Shown here: positions 7,925-22,137 of the stretch, piece after piece
How the letters are laid out: the number at the start of each line of letters is the position of its first letter
How positions within the stretch are numbered: position 1 is the stretch's first letter
From: Nitrospira sp.
GTDB taxonomy: Bacteria > Nitrospirota > Nitrospiria > Nitrospirales > Nitrospiraceae
Direction: 5' to 3'
Assembly (NCBI GenBank): GCA_024331125.1
Contig: JANDJI010000002.1
Span: 372,001-436,000, forward strand
Length of the DNA: 64,000 bases
The notes under the pieces: model-generated
The model's input: the letters and a program-made list of their open reading frames with translations, nothing else
What the model was told of the DNA's origin: nothing
The model's database searches: none
Program-made: the position numbers and the translations under genes

Positions 7925-8615
7925 ATGAAGAAGGCATTCAACGCAAACGACCAAACACTCACACTGATCCACAAAGCGGTTCTAGCCCCATCCAGTCACA
8001 ATACTCAGCCGTGGATCTTGCGTGTTTCGAACACAATATTGGTCTCCTCGCAGACCGTATGCGCGTCCTGCCGGTCAATCATCCGGATGATCGGGAACTT
8101 ACCATCACCTACGGCTGCGCGTTGATGACCCTGCGTCTCGCCGTTGCGGGCTTCGGTTATTGTTCGAAGTTGAGACCCTGCTCGATTCCAAAGAGCCTGA
8201 TTTGCTGGCACGGGTAACGATCACGCCAGCGTCCGGTTCGCCTGTGCCTGAGGGTTCACTTCTGGGATTCATCGAGAAACGGCGTATCTATCGCAAACGC
8301 TTTGTATCTCGTGATGTGGATTCAGAGACAGTTAGTCATTGGGTTGAAGCCGCCCGCACCGAGGGGGCCTGGCGCGCCCACTCTCAATTGAAGAGGTAAG
8401 ACAGCAGGCTGCAAGTCTCGTGGTTGCGAGCGACGTCATTCGATGAGTTGATCTCAGCTGGCGGCGCGAGCTGGCCACGTGGAAGCATCCGTGCTGTCGC
8501 GGCGATGGCTTGATGGTGCGGCTTCCCGCAGATTCTGCTGCGCTTGGGTTACCCTGTCGACGAGATCCGGCCTACTCCGCGGCGTGTACCCAAAGAGGTG
8601 ATCGAACTGGCATGA
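7925..8615 (+). pseudogene. Nitroreductase/Acg-family FMN oxidoreductase, decayed
   Basis: Pieces of one protein appear in several frames: LIHKAVLAPSSHNTQPW at 7960-8015, then DRMRVLPVNHPDDRELTI, then LDSKEPDLLARVTI and GFIEKRRIYRKRFVSRDVDS, and finally ILLRLGYPVDEIRPTPRRVP up to a TGA at 8613-8615. At least three frame changes, an in-frame stop near 8445 and a loss of much of the middle are seen. AAGGAG precedes the original ATG. The final TGA overlaps the ATG of the next gene, so the two were once coupled. Confidence 0.75.
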
Positions 8616-9472
8616 GCATGCTGAATATTGTCATCATTGTCGGACTTCTGGTGGTCGCAGCAATAGTGGTTGCCGTCGTGTATGGCGCCCTCAACTGGGC
8701 CGACGGCACGCGACAACTGCGAGCGCGCATCGAGAACGCCCGCATGCCGATCACACCGAAGGTGGTCAATTTTCGTGAGCTTGAGGGGTTGCCTGAACCG
8801 GTGCAGCAGTACTTTCGCACGATACTCAAGGAAGGCCAGCCGATGGTGACCGGCGTGCGCATGAGACACCAAGGCACCTTCAATATGGGAGAAACGACTG
8901 ACCAGTGGCGGCCATTTACCTCTGATCAACGAGTGATTCTGCGTCGCCCGGGCTTCGATTGGGATGGTCGAGTCAAAATGATGCCCGGCCTGACCGTTCG
9001 TGTGCACGATGCCTACGTTGCGGGCGAAGGCATCCTGTATGCAGCATTGCTTGGCCTGATTCCTTTGGTCGACCTGCGAGGGGCCGGGGATGTTGCCGAA
9101 AGCGAGCTCATGCGCTTCTTTGCCGAGGCCGCGTGGTATCCGACAGCCCTGCTGCCCAACCAAGGAGTGCGTTGGGAGGGACTCGATGCGCGGTCGGCGC
9201 GTGCCGTGATCACCGACGGCACGATCACCCTCACGATGTTGTTCAGCTTCAACGGCGCTGGCGGCATTGATACGGTGAGGGTGGAAGCACGGGGACGCAC
9301 CATAGGCAAGAAGGTTATTCCTACACCGTGGCAGGGACGTTTCTGGAACTACCAAGAGCGTGGGGGAATGCAGGTGCCGCTGGAGGGAGAGGTGGCCTGG
9401 CTGCTTCCTGAGGGAATCAAGCCATACTGGCGTGGTCGCATCACTGAAATTGAATATGAGTTCGCAAAGTGA
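8612..9472 (+). CDS. DUF6544-type (DUF6920) hypothetical membrane-anchored protein
   Basis: A 286-residue protein with one N-terminal membrane segment (residues 4-27, IVIIVGLLVVAAIVVAVVYG) followed by a beta-rich domain. Segments such as LPEPVQQYFRTILKEGQP, WDGRVKMMPGLTVRVHDAYV and EAAWYPTALLPNQGVRWE match my memory of the family. The function is unknown. The ATG overlaps the stop of the nitroreductase remnant (ATGA), so it was probably that gene's operon partner. A longer frame upstream reflects out-of-frame nitroreductase sequence and was not used. Confidence 0.65.
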   Translation: MSMLNIVIIVGLLVVAAIVVAVVYGALNWADGTRQLRARIENARMPITPKVVNFRELEGLPEPVQQYFRTILKEGQPMVTGVRMRHQGTFNMGETTDQWRPFTSDQRVILRRPGFDWDGRVKMMPGLTVRVHDAYVAGEGILYAALLGLIPLVDLRGAGDVAESELMRFFAEAAWYPTALLPNQGVRWEGLDARSARAVITDGTITLTMLFSFNGAGGIDTVRVEARGRTIGKKVIPTPWQGRFWNYQERGGMQVPLEGEVAWLLPEGIKPYWRGRITEIEYEFAK

Positions 9473-9669
9473 TCGACGGATGGTCGGCAAAGGATGCTGA
9501 GCGGTATGCTTCCGATTGGTTTCCTTTTTTGAGATCAGGGAAATAAAATTGGCCGATCAAAGTCAGTAAGGTCTTCCGGATGCTTCACGATGACAGCCGG
9601 TACCTCGTCGAAGTGTCAGCCTCACAAGGCGACCGAGCCGGCCGCTGGCAGCGGCTCAGCGTCCACCCG

Positions 9670-10026
9670 TCAGGCCGGCCCCATGAGCGCCGGTGGAACG
9701 GCGATCTGAACCTCGTCTCCTTGAACGCGCACCGTGCAACACGCCACCTGGAAATTGGGATTTCCGACCCGTTCTCCTGAGGCGACGTCGAATTTCCAGC
9801 CGTGCCACGGACACTCGACGATGGTGCCGTCCAAGCGTCCTTCGCCGAGCGGGCCGCCGGCGTGGGGGCACGTGTTGTCGATGGCGTAGAACGTTCCGTC
9901 CACGTTAAAGAGCGCGATCCATATGCCATGGACTTCGACGATTCGCCCGGTTCCGGGTTGAAGGTCGTCTTTCTTTGCGACCGTGACGAAGTCCGGCTGT
10001 TTGGTTAGGGAATCATCGGTTTCCAT
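9670..10026 (-). CDS. Rieske-type [2Fe-2S] ferredoxin (NirD-like)
   Basis: A 118-residue single-domain Rieske protein. The two ligand motifs are CPHAGGPL (CxH) and CPWHGWKF (CxxH), with normal spacing. No membrane anchor or Tat signal is seen, so it is probably a soluble cytoplasmic electron carrier or a small subunit of an oxygenase or nitrite reductase. No partner oxygenase or nirB lies nearby. The ATG at 10026 is chosen because the longer frame would start at TTG. Confidence 0.8.
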   Translation of the reverse strand: METDDSLTKQPDFVTVAKKDDLQPGTGRIVEVHGIWIALFNVDGTFYAIDNTCPHAGGPLGEGRLDGTIVECPWHGWKFDVASGERVGNPNFQVACCTVRVQGDEVQIAVPPALMGPA

Positions 10027-10160
10027 GGAGCCGCGCCTGTGTGATGATCTGACCGGAGGCTTGCTTGATTTCAAAAAAAGCTTATGGCATACAAAATCGA
10101 AAGGGTGTTCTCCCTCGGTAAATGCTCTTCCGGGAGAGAGGTCGCGAATGAGGTTGGTCC

Positions 10161-10706
10161 ATGGAAATGACGCTGCTCCTCAACGCCACGTACGAGCCTC
10201 TTCGGGTGCTCCATTGGCAAAAGGCCGTCACGCTCCTTTGGCAAGGTAAAGTCGAAGTCCTCGAGGTGTATGATCGCGAAATCCACGGTGTCTCCATCTC
10301 TTTTAAGCTTCCCGCCGTGATGAGGCTGCTCAAGCTTGTGCGGCTCAAAGACAGCCACCGGGCCGTCAAGTTCTCCCGCATCAATATTTTTACGCGCGAC
10401 GGCTATACCTGTCAGTATTGCAATCACCGTTTTCGGACCGAGGAACTGACTTTCGACCACGTTGTTCCCATCGCCAAGGGGGGCAAGAAAACCTGGGAAA
10501 ACATCGTGACCGCCTGTTGGCGGTGCAATAATCGCAAGAGCGGCCGCACGCCGGAAGAAGCGGGAATGAGGCTGAAAAAACGGCCGGTGAAACCACGGTG
10601 GAGTCCCATGATCACTATCACGATCGGCATTCGGAATACGCCGGAAAGTTGGCGTGATTACCTCTATTGGAACATGGAATTGGACGCCGACCCCGCCGAG
10701 AGTTGA
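10161..10706 (+). CDS. HNH endonuclease-family protein
   Basis: A 181-residue protein with an N-terminal beta-rich part (LLNATYEPLRVLHWQKAV) and a C-terminal HNH domain. Zinc-binding pairs CQYC and CWRC flank the core FDHVVPIAKGGKKTWENIV, which holds the family His and Asn. This type is widespread and chromosomal in many bacteria, often as a stand-alone gene of unknown role; a link to phage is not implied. GAGG lies about eight bases before the ATG. Confidence 0.8.
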   Translation: MEMTLLLNATYEPLRVLHWQKAVTLLWQGKVEVLEVYDREIHGVSISFKLPAVMRLLKLVRLKDSHRAVKFSRINIFTRDGYTCQYCNHRFRTEELTFDHVVPIAKGGKKTWENIVTACWRCNNRKSGRTPEEAGMRLKKRPVKPRWSPMITITIGIRNTPESWRDYLYWNMELDADPAES

Positions 10707-10930
10707 TCCGCCTTCCGATAATTCTCTCAGGTACCGTCCCGCCGCTTGGACCGCCTCGAAAGGATTCAAGGCTCCTTCCCATACTCGGCCGGCGGTCGCG
10801 GCGGAATTATAAATGAGTCGTCGTGATGGGTCGAGCCGAGAAAAGAGAAGCTCGGTTTACGATCTCGAAAGTCGTGTTGTATGATGCCCGGCGCTGCGGT
10901 GTTTGTTCGCATGAGACGGAGGAAAAGACG

Positions 10931-11584
10931 ATGGCTCCGAATCCCGGCTTTCCGTTGGTGTTGGACGTCAAAGGTTGGACGGTTTTGGTGATCGGCGGCG
11001 ATGACGAAGCGGCCGAAAAGGCCCGGCGATTGCTTGAATCGGGCGCGCGCGTTATGGTCGTCAGTCCGACGCTTAATGAACCGCTCCGCGAGTTGGCCGC
11101 TTCGGGAAAGGTGATCCATCGGGGGCGGCATTTCCGCGAGTCGGATCTCGAACACGCGATATTGATCTTGAATACCGTGCGGGGAGACCGCGACTTCGCC
11201 AGAACGTTGCTTGCCAAAGCGAGAGAAAAGCGAGTGTTGGTGTGGTCGGTCGATTTTCCGGAAGCGTCCAGCGTGACGATGCCGGCGGTGGTGTCCGCGG
11301 GGCATATGAGAATCGCCGTCAGTTCGAGCGGAGTCGCGCCGTTGCTGTCCGGGTTTATGAAAGAGGACTTGGAGCGGATATTGGACGCCGAGTTTGCCGC
11401 TTTCGTGCAGTGGCTGGGGGAATTGCGGGAGCAGGCGAAGAAAAACGAGCCGGACGCCGAGAAGCGGAGGGCGCTGTTGCGCGAGGCGCTTGACGGTTTT
11501 CGATTGTTGGGCAAGGTTCAGTATCCGAACGTGTGGCTGGAAGAGCGAGCCAAGCGCGAGGCCGCCGCGGAGCCCAAGGGATAA
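10931..11584 (+). CDS. Precorrin-2 dehydrogenase / sirohydrochlorin ferrochelatase (Met8/CysG N-domain type)
   Basis: A 217-residue stand-alone version of the N-terminal half of CysG. It should oxidise precorrin-2 with NAD and may insert iron to give siroheme. It begins FPLVLDVKGWTVLVIGGDDE, a Rossmann fold with the glycine loop slightly altered, followed by AAEKARRLLESGARVMVVSP and later SSSGVAPLLSGFMKEDLE. GGAGGAAAAG before the ATG fixes the start, so the longer upstream frame is not used. The methyltransferase half of CysG is absent. The product may serve siroheme or heme d1 enzymes. Confidence 0.85.
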   Translation: MAPNPGFPLVLDVKGWTVLVIGGDDEAAEKARRLLESGARVMVVSPTLNEPLRELAASGKVIHRGRHFRESDLEHAILILNTVRGDRDFARTLLAKAREKRVLVWSVDFPEASSVTMPAVVSAGHMRIAVSSSGVAPLLSGFMKEDLERILDAEFAAFVQWLGELREQAKKNEPDAEKRRALLREALDGFRLLGKVQYPNVWLEERAKREAAAEPKG

Positions 11585-11636
11585 GGCGGAAGGTGCGGTC
11601 GAGCAAGGTGCAAGTCAAGCCAAGCAAGGAGGCAAG

Positions 11637-11945
11637 ATGGTTTTGTTGGAATTCAGCATGTCCCCCTTGGGCAAGGGGGAAAGCGTCGGGAAGTATGTCG
11701 CCCGGTCGTTGGACATCATCGATAAAAGCGGCATTCCATACCGTTTGAATCCGATGGGAACGGTGTTGGAAGGGGAATGGGACGACGTCTTCGCCGTCGT
11801 GCGCCGATGCTACGAGCGCATGAAAAAAGACTGTAACCGCATTTCCTGCACGATCAAGGTCGATTACCGCAAGGGACACACAGGTCGGCTGCAGGGCAAG
11901 GTCGCGTCGGTTGAAAAACGGCTCAAACGTTCCGTCAAACAATAA
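11637..11945 (+). CDS. MTH1187-family thiamine-binding protein
   Basis: A 102-residue protein of the MTH1187/YkoF-like family: EFSMSPLGKGESVGKYVARS at the front, then IPYRLNPMGTVLEGEWDDVF. These small cytoplasmic ferredoxin-fold proteins form tetramers and are reported to bind thiamine or related ligands. It follows the precorrin-2 dehydrogenase gene by 52 bases with AAGGAGG before the ATG. The two often sit together in my memory of related genomes, but a functional link is not shown. Confidence 0.75.
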   Translation: MVLLEFSMSPLGKGESVGKYVARSLDIIDKSGIPYRLNPMGTVLEGEWDDVFAVVRRCYERMKKDCNRISCTIKVDYRKGHTGRLQGKVASVEKRLKRSVKQ

Positions 11946-12086
11946 GCCGGATGGAAAGCCGATGGATCGCTACCCATTCCCGCTTCTTGAATTCACCACG
12001 ATCACGAAAGGCAAAGGAATATTTTGTGCGACCTCTCCGACGATGTCGCAGGGACCCGGTTCGATTTTCATAAACAAGACGCGGGC

Positions 12087-12115
12087 TTGACACCGAAACG
12101 TCGGCCCGGTACCAT
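12087..12115 (+). promoter_or_regulatory. Promoter of the pyr operon
   Basis: TTGACA (12087-12092) and TACCAT (12110-12115) are spaced by exactly 17 bases. Transcription would start near 12122, placing the PyrR-binding hairpin at the very 5' end of the leader RNA. Confidence 0.6.
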
Positions 12116-12130
12116 CCCTTTACCTTTAAG

Positions 12131-12878
<748 letters not shown>

Positions 12879-12886
12879 GAGACGGT

Positions 12887-13807
12887 ATGGGCCTCAAACG
12901 CAAAGATCTGCTCGGTCTGGCTTCTCTGTCGACGGACGAGATCAGGCTGATTCTCGATACCGCGGACTCGTTCAAAGAAGTGACCGGACGGGAAATCAAG
13001 AAAGTGCCCGCGTTGCGGGGGAAAACCGTCGTCAACCTCTTCTTCGAGCCGAGCACGAGAACCCGCACGTCGTTCGAGTTGGCGGCGAAGCGGTTGAGCG
13101 CGGACGTGATCAATTTTTCCCCCTCCACGAGCAGCGTCGTCAAGGGGGAGACGCTCCTGGACACGGCTCGCAATATCGAGGCGATGCAGGCGGACATCAT
13201 CGTGTTGCGACATTCGTCGGCCGGCGCCGCGGACACGTTGGCGCGAGGCGTGAAGTCTTCCGTCATCAACGCCGGGGACGGGTGGCACGAGCATCCCACG
13301 CAGGCCTTGCTCGATCTCTACACCATTCGACAGCGCGGGCTGGAATTCAAGGGATTGCGGGTCGCGGTCGTCGGCGACGTGGCGCACAGCCGGGTCGCCA
13401 GGTCGAACCTCTATGCGTTGACCAAACTCGGCGCCGAAGTCCGTTTGGTGGGTCCGGCGACCATGATGCCGTCCGGCGTCGAGCGGCTGGGGGCGACGGT
13501 GTACCACGACATGGACGAAGGGTTGCGCGGCGTGCACGTGATCATGATGCTCCGCCTGCAATTGGAGCGGCAGGGGCGGGCCCTTTTCCCGACCATCCGC
13601 GAATACGCGAGACTCTACGGATTGACGGCCGAGCGGGTCGAATTGGCGGATCCGGGGGCCATCGTCATGCATCCGGGGCCGATCAATCGCGGGGTGGAAA
13701 TCGCGCCGGACGTGGCGGACAGCCTTTCCTCCGTGATCCTTGATCAGGTGGCCAACGGTGTGGCGGTGCGCATGGGGGTCTTGTATCTCATGTCGGAAGC
13801 AGGATAA
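12887..13807 (+). CDS. pyrB: Aspartate carbamoyltransferase catalytic chain
   Basis: A 306-residue enzyme that makes N-carbamoylaspartate from carbamoyl phosphate and aspartate, the committed step of pyrimidine synthesis. The carbamoyl phosphate loop [13 protein letters not shown], the segment [11 protein letters not shown] and the aspartate-binding region with HPGPINRG are present. The ATG at 12887 is preferred; a TTG at 12875 overlapping the pyrR stop is also possible. No pyrI is visible, so the enzyme is probably not of the E. coli allosteric type. Confidence 0.95.
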   Translation: MGLKRKDLLGLASLSTDEIRLILDTADSFKEVTGREIKKVPALRGKTVVNLFFEPSTRTRTSFELAAKRLSADVINFSPSTSSVVKGETLLDTARNIEAMQADIIVLRHSSAGAADTLARGVKSSVINAGDGWHEHPTQALLDLYTIRQRGLEFKGLRVAVVGDVAHSRVARSNLYALTKLGAEVRLVGPATMMPSGVERLGATVYHDMDEGLRGVHVIMMLRLQLERQGRALFPTIREYARLYGLTAERVELADPGAIVMHPGPINRGVEIAPDVADSLSSVILDQVANGVAVRMGVLYLMSEAG

Positions 13808-13837
13808 CGGCGCGCGAAATAAGGAGGAAAAACAGCG

Positions 13838-15115
13838 GTGGCATTGCTGATCAAAGGCGGGCAGGTGATTGATCCGGGCCGATATGTCGGCACGGGAGAC
13901 GTGCTGATCGAGGGGGGAAAAATCGCTGCGGTCGGTCGGGATCTGCCGGCGCCTTCCGGCTGCGACGTCATTGACGCGCGCGGGTTGCTCGTACTGCCGG
14001 GATTCGTCGATCTGCACGTTCATTTTCGAGAGCCCGGGTTCGAATACAAAGAGACCATTCAGAGCGGCAGCGCGTCGGCCGTCGCCGGCGGATTCACGAC
14101 GGTCTGCTGCATGCCGAACACGAACCCGGTCAACGACAATCAAGCGGTGACCGAGTTCATTATCGAACGAGGCCGTGAGGCCGGTCTGGCGAACGTGTTG
14201 CCGATCGGGGCGATCACCAAGCGATCCGAGGGGAAAGAGCTGGCGGAGATCGGCGATCTTCACCGATCCGGTTGCGTCGCGATTTCGGATGACGGCAAAC
14301 CCGTGATGAACAGTCTGGTCATGCGCCGGGCGATGGAATACGCGCTGGCGTTCGACCTCACGGTGGTGGACCATTGCGAGGATCTCAACCTGGCCGAAGG
14401 CGGGTGCATGAACGAAGGGCTGGTCTCGACGGAATTGGGGCTCCCCGGCATCCCGGCGGCCGCCGAAGACGTGATGGTGGCCCGCAATCTGTTGTTGTCG
14501 GAGTTGACGGGCGCGCGGCTCCACCTGGCTCATATCAGCACGGCGGGATCGGTGCGGATGGTGCGGGAGGCCAAGGCCCGCGGCATCAGGGTGACGGCGG
14601 AAGCCTGTCCGCATCATTTCACGCTGACCGAAACCATGGTTCACGGGTACAATACCCATGCCAAGATGAATCCGCCCCTGCGCACGGGCGAGGACGTTCG
14701 CGCGATCAAGGAGGGCTTGCGCGACGGGACGATCGACGTGATCGCCACCGACCACGCGCCGCACGCGGCCCAGGAAAAGCAACAGGACTTTACCGAAGCG
14801 CCGTTCGGCATCGTCGGGCTCGAAACCGCCCTCCCCCTGACGCTTGCTTTGGTGGATGAAGGCGTGCTGTCGTTGGAGCAGGCGGTGACGAAACTGACCG
14901 CCGCTCCGGCCGCCGCCTTCGGCCTTCGGAAGGGCACCTTGGCGGTGGGCGCCGATGCCGACGTCACGATCGTCGATCGACACGCGCAGTGGGAAGTCGA
15001 TCCAAGCGTGTTTCGATCAAAGAGTCGCAACACGCCGTTCGTCGGTTGGAAGGTCAAGGGACTCGTGAAAACGACGATTGTGGGCGGGCGCGTGGCATAC
15101 AGGTCCGGCCCATAG
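13838..15115 (+). CDS. pyrC: Dihydroorotase
   Basis: A 425-residue dihydroorotase of the amidohydrolase fold, which cyclises carbamoylaspartate to dihydroorotate. Metal-binding motifs are intact: HVHFREPG near residue 60, DHCEDLN, HLAHISTAGS and ATDHAPH. AAGGAGG before a GTG start fixes the N-terminus. Since all metal ligands are present, it is likely an active enzyme rather than the inactive PyrC-like partner seen in some pyrB-linked complexes. Confidence 0.94.
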   Translation: MALLIKGGQVIDPGRYVGTGDVLIEGGKIAAVGRDLPAPSGCDVIDARGLLVLPGFVDLHVHFREPGFEYKETIQSGSASAVAGGFTTVCCMPNTNPVNDNQAVTEFIIERGREAGLANVLPIGAITKRSEGKELAEIGDLHRSGCVAISDDGKPVMNSLVMRRAMEYALAFDLTVVDHCEDLNLAEGGCMNEGLVSTELGLPGIPAAAEDVMVARNLLLSELTGARLHLAHISTAGSVRMVREAKARGIRVTAEACPHHFTLTETMVHGYNTHAKMNPPLRTGEDVRAIKEGLRDGTIDVIATDHAPHAAQEKQQDFTEAPFGIVGLETALPLTLALVDEGVLSLEQAVTKLTAAPAAAFGLRKGTLAVGADADVTIVDRHAQWEVDPSVFRSKSRNTPFVGWKVKGLVKTTIVGGRVAYRSGP

Positions 15116-15128
15116 GATTCGAATAACC

Positions 15129-15650
15129 GTGCAGGGCGTCCGGCGCTGGAGCTTGATCGGTTGTCTCACGTTGGAATGGTTGGCGCTGAGCCTATGGGTG
15201 GGAGGTTTGGCCGTGTTGATCGGAGGGGTGATTCCGGCGGTGTTCAACACGTTCGGCGGGCAAGACGTCGGCGGCCTGTTTTTGACCAAGGCCTTTGAGA
15301 ACTATCAGCGGTTTCTCCTGGGCGCCGCCGCGACGCTCTGTGCCGGGCTTTTGTATCGCCGGTGGAGCGGAGAAGCGGCGGTGACGGTCGGATGGGGGGA
15401 GGCGGCGATTGTCGCTGTGATGGTGGCGAGTATGGGAGTCATTGTGCTGGTGCTGCATCCGCAGGCCGTCTCTTTGCAGGAACAGGCATTTGCCGCGCAG
15501 GGCGAGGAGGCCAAGAAGGCGGCCTTCGAGGCGCTGTTCCGGGTATTGACGCCGATTCGCGCGTTGTACACCGTCACGCTGGTGTTGGGAGTGGCGTTGA
15601 TGATGATCAAGGTGCGGGTGTCTCTTCCAAGCGCCGGAGGTTCCCGATGA
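15129..15650 (+). CDS. DUF4149-like membrane protein
   Basis: A 173-residue protein with four predicted membrane segments. The opening [20 protein letters not shown] and the ending [20 protein letters not shown] resemble the DUF4149 (TMEM205-like) family. The GTG at 15129 is chosen because the longer frame overlaps pyrC. The stop overlaps the carA start (ATGA), so it is translated as part of the pyr operon. The role is unknown. Confidence 0.6.
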   Translation: MQGVRRWSLIGCLTLEWLALSLWVGGLAVLIGGVIPAVFNTFGGQDVGGLFLTKAFENYQRFLLGAAATLCAGLLYRRWSGEAAVTVGWGEAAIVAVMVASMGVIVLVLHPQAVSLQEQAFAAQGEEAKKAAFEALFRVLTPIRALYTVTLVLGVALMMIKVRVSLPSAGGSR

Positions 15651-16825
15651 AGAAAGCGTTGCTGGCGTTGGCGGACGGCACCTGTTTCGAAGGGCGGGCG
15701 CTCGGCTACGAAGGAGAGGCGATCGGGGAGGTCGTGTTCAACACGGCGATGACGGGCTATCAAGAAATCTTGACCGATCCGTCCTACAAGGGGCAGATCA
15801 TTACCATGACCTGCCCGCACATCGGAAACTATGGGACGACTCCGGAAGACGCCGAATCACGGAGCGTGTGGGCCGAAGGGTTCGTGATCGTGGAAGCCAG
15901 CCGCTTGGCGAGCAATTGGCGGAGCAAACAAACGATTCACGAATATTTGACGGAAGCGAAGGTCGTGGCGATCGAAGGAATCGATACCAGGGCGTTGACG
16001 AGACACTTGCGGGAGCAGGGATCTCAACAGGGGGTCATCACGCACGGCGGGCTCGATACGGTCGGTGCGGTGGCCAAGGCGCGGCAGGCGCCGAGCATCG
16101 TCGGGCGCGATTTGGCCGGAACGGTCACCTGCGAGCGGGCGTACGAATGGGAAAGGGGATCCGGCGCATGGGCGCCCGGCGGCGGGCAGGGACCCCGGCT
16201 TCGTCCCGATGGGCGTCCGTGGCACGTGGTCGCCTACGACTTCGGCATCAAGCGGAACATTCTTCATCGATTGGCCGACGCGGGCTGTCGCGTCACCGTG
16301 GTGCCGGCTTCGACGACGGCGGCCGAGGTCGAGGCTCGACGGCCGGACGGAGTGTTCTTGTCGAACGGGCCCGGCGATCCGGAGGGCGTGCCTTATGCCG
16401 CGGATGAAGTGAAGAAATTGATCGGCCGCTATCCGATCTTCGGCATCTGTCTCGGCCATCAAATTTTGGGATTGGCGTTCGGTCTCAAGACCTACAAGTT
16501 GAAATTCGGCCACCATGGCGCCAACCATCCGGTCATCGATCTCCGGACCAGAAAGGTGGAGATCACGTCGCAAAACCACAATTTCGCCGTGGCCGTTTCC
16601 GCGCCGCTGCACGAGGTTCCCGACGGTCCGCCGATCGTCGAGACCGACTATGGGCCGTTGTCGATCACGCATCTCAGCTTAAACGATCGTTCGGTCGAAG
16701 GTATGGCCTGCCCGAGTCGCAGGCTGTTTTCCGTGCAATATCACCCGGAGGCCTCGCCGGGCCCCCATGATTCCGCCTATCTCTTCGAGGAATTCGTCAG
16801 ACTCATGGAGATCTCTCATGCGTAA
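15647..16825 (+). CDS. carA: Carbamoyl-phosphate synthase small subunit
   Basis: A 392-residue glutaminase subunit that passes ammonia to CarB. An N-terminal CarA-specific domain ([36 protein letters not shown]) is followed by a class I glutamine amidotransferase domain with the nucleophile in FGICLGHQI and the catalytic pair in [10 protein letters not shown]. The ATG overlaps the preceding stop. Unusually, carB does not follow directly; sppA and an M48 protease gene lie between them. Confidence 0.96.
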   Translation: MKKALLALADGTCFEGRALGYEGEAIGEVVFNTAMTGYQEILTDPSYKGQIITMTCPHIGNYGTTPEDAESRSVWAEGFVIVEASRLASNWRSKQTIHEYLTEAKVVAIEGIDTRALTRHLREQGSQQGVITHGGLDTVGAVAKARQAPSIVGRDLAGTVTCERAYEWERGSGAWAPGGGQGPRLRPDGRPWHVVAYDFGIKRNILHRLADAGCRVTVVPASTTAAEVEARRPDGVFLSNGPGDPEGVPYAADEVKKLIGRYPIFGICLGHQILGLAFGLKTYKLKFGHHGANHPVIDLRTRKVEITSQNHNFAVAVSAPLHEVPDGPPIVETDYGPLSITHLSLNDRSVEGMACPSRRLFSVQYHPEASPGPHDSAYLFEEFVRLMEISHA

Positions 16826-17783
16826 CCGATTGGTCGCGGCCGTCCTGATTGGATTGTCGATGGGATTGCCGTTGTCGGGCTGCTCGTTCAACTTTACCCT
16901 GTTTCCCGGCCAGGGGCCGCTCAAGGAAACGCAGGTGAGCGGCAGCGGGTCGGCCAAGGTCTTGCTCATCGATGTTTCCGGCCTGATCAGCTCGCAGGAA
17001 AAGGATGGGCTCATGCCGGCCCCCAGCCCCGTCGCGCGGATTAAGGAACAGTTGTTGAAAGCCGCCCAAGATGACAACGTGAAGGCGGTCGTCCTCCGCA
17101 TCAACACGCCGGGCGGCACGGTGACGGCGTCGGATATCATCTATCACGAGATCAAGTCGTTCAAGGCGTCCAAGAAGGTTCCGATCGTCGCCTCGATCAT
17201 GGACCTGGGAACGTCCGGTGGCTACTACGTCGCCTCCGCTGCGGACGCGGTGTTGGCGCATCCGTCCTCGGTGACCGGCAGCATCGGCGTCATCATGCTG
17301 ACGATCAACGCCAGGGGCTTGATGGAAAAAGTCGGATTGGAAGCGACGGCGGTGACTTCCGGGCCGCGCAAGGACATGGGGTCGCCGTTTCGCGTGATGA
17401 CGCCGGAGGAGCGGACGATTTTTCAAGGGCTGATCGATTCGTTCTATCAGCGGTTTTTGTCCGTCGTGCAGGAAGGCCGTCCGAACTTGCCGATGGACCG
17501 GATCAAGCAACTGGCCGACGGGCGGGTCTATGCGGGCGACCAGGCGAAGGCGGCCGGGTTGGTGGACGAGATCGGCTACTTGGAAGACGCCATCGAACTG
17601 GCGAAGAAGAGAGCCAAGCTCACCGAGGCCCGCGTCGTCACCTATCAACGGCCCGGCGAATACGTGAACAACGTCTATTCGCGGCTGCTGGCGCCGGGCC
17701 CGTTGGCGGCCATGGGCGATCTTGACCTGATGACATTCCTTCGAGGGAGCGCGCCGCAATTCATGTATTTGTGGCTGCCATAG
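16818..17783 (+). CDS. sppA: Signal peptide peptidase SppA-type serine protease, lipoprotein
   Basis: A 321-residue short-form SppA of the S49 family, which degrades leftover signal peptides at the membrane. The N-terminus is a lipoprotein signal ending LPLSGC. The nucleophile serine lies in [12 protein letters not shown] and the general-base lysine probably in [10 protein letters not shown]. The start overlaps carA by eight bases. It is shorter than the double-domain E. coli enzyme. Its place inside a pyrimidine operon is unusual. Confidence 0.88.
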   Translation: MRNRLVAAVLIGLSMGLPLSGCSFNFTLFPGQGPLKETQVSGSGSAKVLLIDVSGLISSQEKDGLMPAPSPVARIKEQLLKAAQDDNVKAVVLRINTPGGTVTASDIIYHEIKSFKASKKVPIVASIMDLGTSGGYYVASAADAVLAHPSSVTGSIGVIMLTINARGLMEKVGLEATAVTSGPRKDMGSPFRVMTPEERTIFQGLIDSFYQRFLSVVQEGRPNLPMDRIKQLADGRVYAGDQAKAAGLVDEIGYLEDAIELAKKRAKLTEARVVTYQRPGEYVNNVYSRLLAPGPLAAMGDLDLMTFLRGSAPQFMYLWLP

Positions 17784-17845
17784 TAAACCAGAAGGGGATC
17801 TATCGAGATCGATCCGCCGATCGGTCCGAGAGGCTCGAACGTCCG

Positions 17846-18802
17846 ATGACCCGTCCCAGCGATTCTCCGATCGAGAGGATGCTCTCCCTGTCAATCGAGC
17901 GCCGCGCGCTGCTCCGGAGGGGGATGCGGTTTGTCGTCGGCTTGCAGGGGCTGGTGGGGTTCGGTATGGCCGGGTGGTTCGTCTCCGCGGCGACCGGTTG
18001 CTATCGCGCGCCGGGGACCGCACGCGATCAATTCATCACCATCTCAGAAGAAAAAGAAATGGCCATGGGAGTCAGCGCCTTTCACGAGATCCTGCGCAAG
18101 GCCCGGTTGAGCGACGATGTGGAGATCAACGAGATGGTCAATCGAGTGGGCGGCCGTATCGCCGCCGCGGCGAACAAGCCGGAATATCAGTGGGAATTCG
18201 TCGTCATTCAGGACGATCGCACCGTCAACGCGTTCGCCCTGCCCGGCGGCAAGGTCGCCGTCTTTACCGGCATCCTCAAATTCACGCAAAACGAAAACGG
18301 GTTGGCGACGGTCATGGGCCATGAGGTCGCGCACGTGCTGCAACGCCACGGCGCCGAGCGGTACAGCAGGGGAATTCTGGAAACGATCGCCCAGGTCGGC
18401 GCGTTGGCCGCGGGAGCCGCGGCCGGACGACCGGACGCGGCGGTGGCGGCGATGAGCGCCTACGGGGTGGGCGTGTCCCTGCCATTCGGACGAAGCCAGG
18501 AATCCGAGGCCGATTTTATCGGGCTCCGACTGATGGCCCAGGCGGGCTATGATCCCCGCGAAGCGGTGCCGTTTTGGGAACGGATGAGCGGGTGCCCCAG
18601 GCAGTTGATCGGCAAGGCCTGTTTTCGAGCGCAACAAAACATTCCGGAGTTCTTGTCGACGCATCCATCCGATTCGACGAGGCTCAACCAAATCGAGGCC
18701 TGGTTGCCGGACGCGCTCAAGCATTATCGAGGAGCGGATCGGCAGGAACCGCCGCCGGCTCAGCCGTATCGTCCGGCGATCGGGCCGCCGCAACCGTCCT
18801 GA
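17846..18802 (+). CDS. M48-family metalloprotease, anchored
   Basis: A 318-residue zinc peptidase of the BepA/LoiP-like M48 group. The zinc motif HEVAH and the downstream ligand in [11 protein letters not shown] are present. The N-terminus has a basic stretch [11 protein letters not shown] followed by a hydrophobic segment ending ATGC, a possible Tat or lipoprotein signal, so a periplasmic role in protein quality control is likely. The start at 17846 follows GAGAGG and avoids overlap with sppA. Confidence 0.85.
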   Translation: MTRPSDSPIERMLSLSIERRALLRRGMRFVVGLQGLVGFGMAGWFVSAATGCYRAPGTARDQFITISEEKEMAMGVSAFHEILRKARLSDDVEINEMVNRVGGRIAAAANKPEYQWEFVVIQDDRTVNAFALPGGKVAVFTGILKFTQNENGLATVMGHEVAHVLQRHGAERYSRGILETIAQVGALAAGAAAGRPDAAVAAMSAYGVGVSLPFGRSQESEADFIGLRLMAQAGYDPREAVPFWERMSGCPRQLIGKACFRAQQNIPEFLSTHPSDSTRLNQIEAWLPDALKHYRGADRQEPPPAQPYRPAIGPPQPS

Positions 18803-18830
18803 CGTCCGACGCCGATTCACGAGGAACACT

Positions 18831-22130
<3,300 letters not shown>

Positions 22131-22137
22131 GGCGCAG

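Noticed and set aside
10161..10706. HNH gene as a phage or homing-element marker
   Set aside because: No phage genes, intron or intein signs are nearby; this HNH type is common as a stand-alone chromosomal gene.
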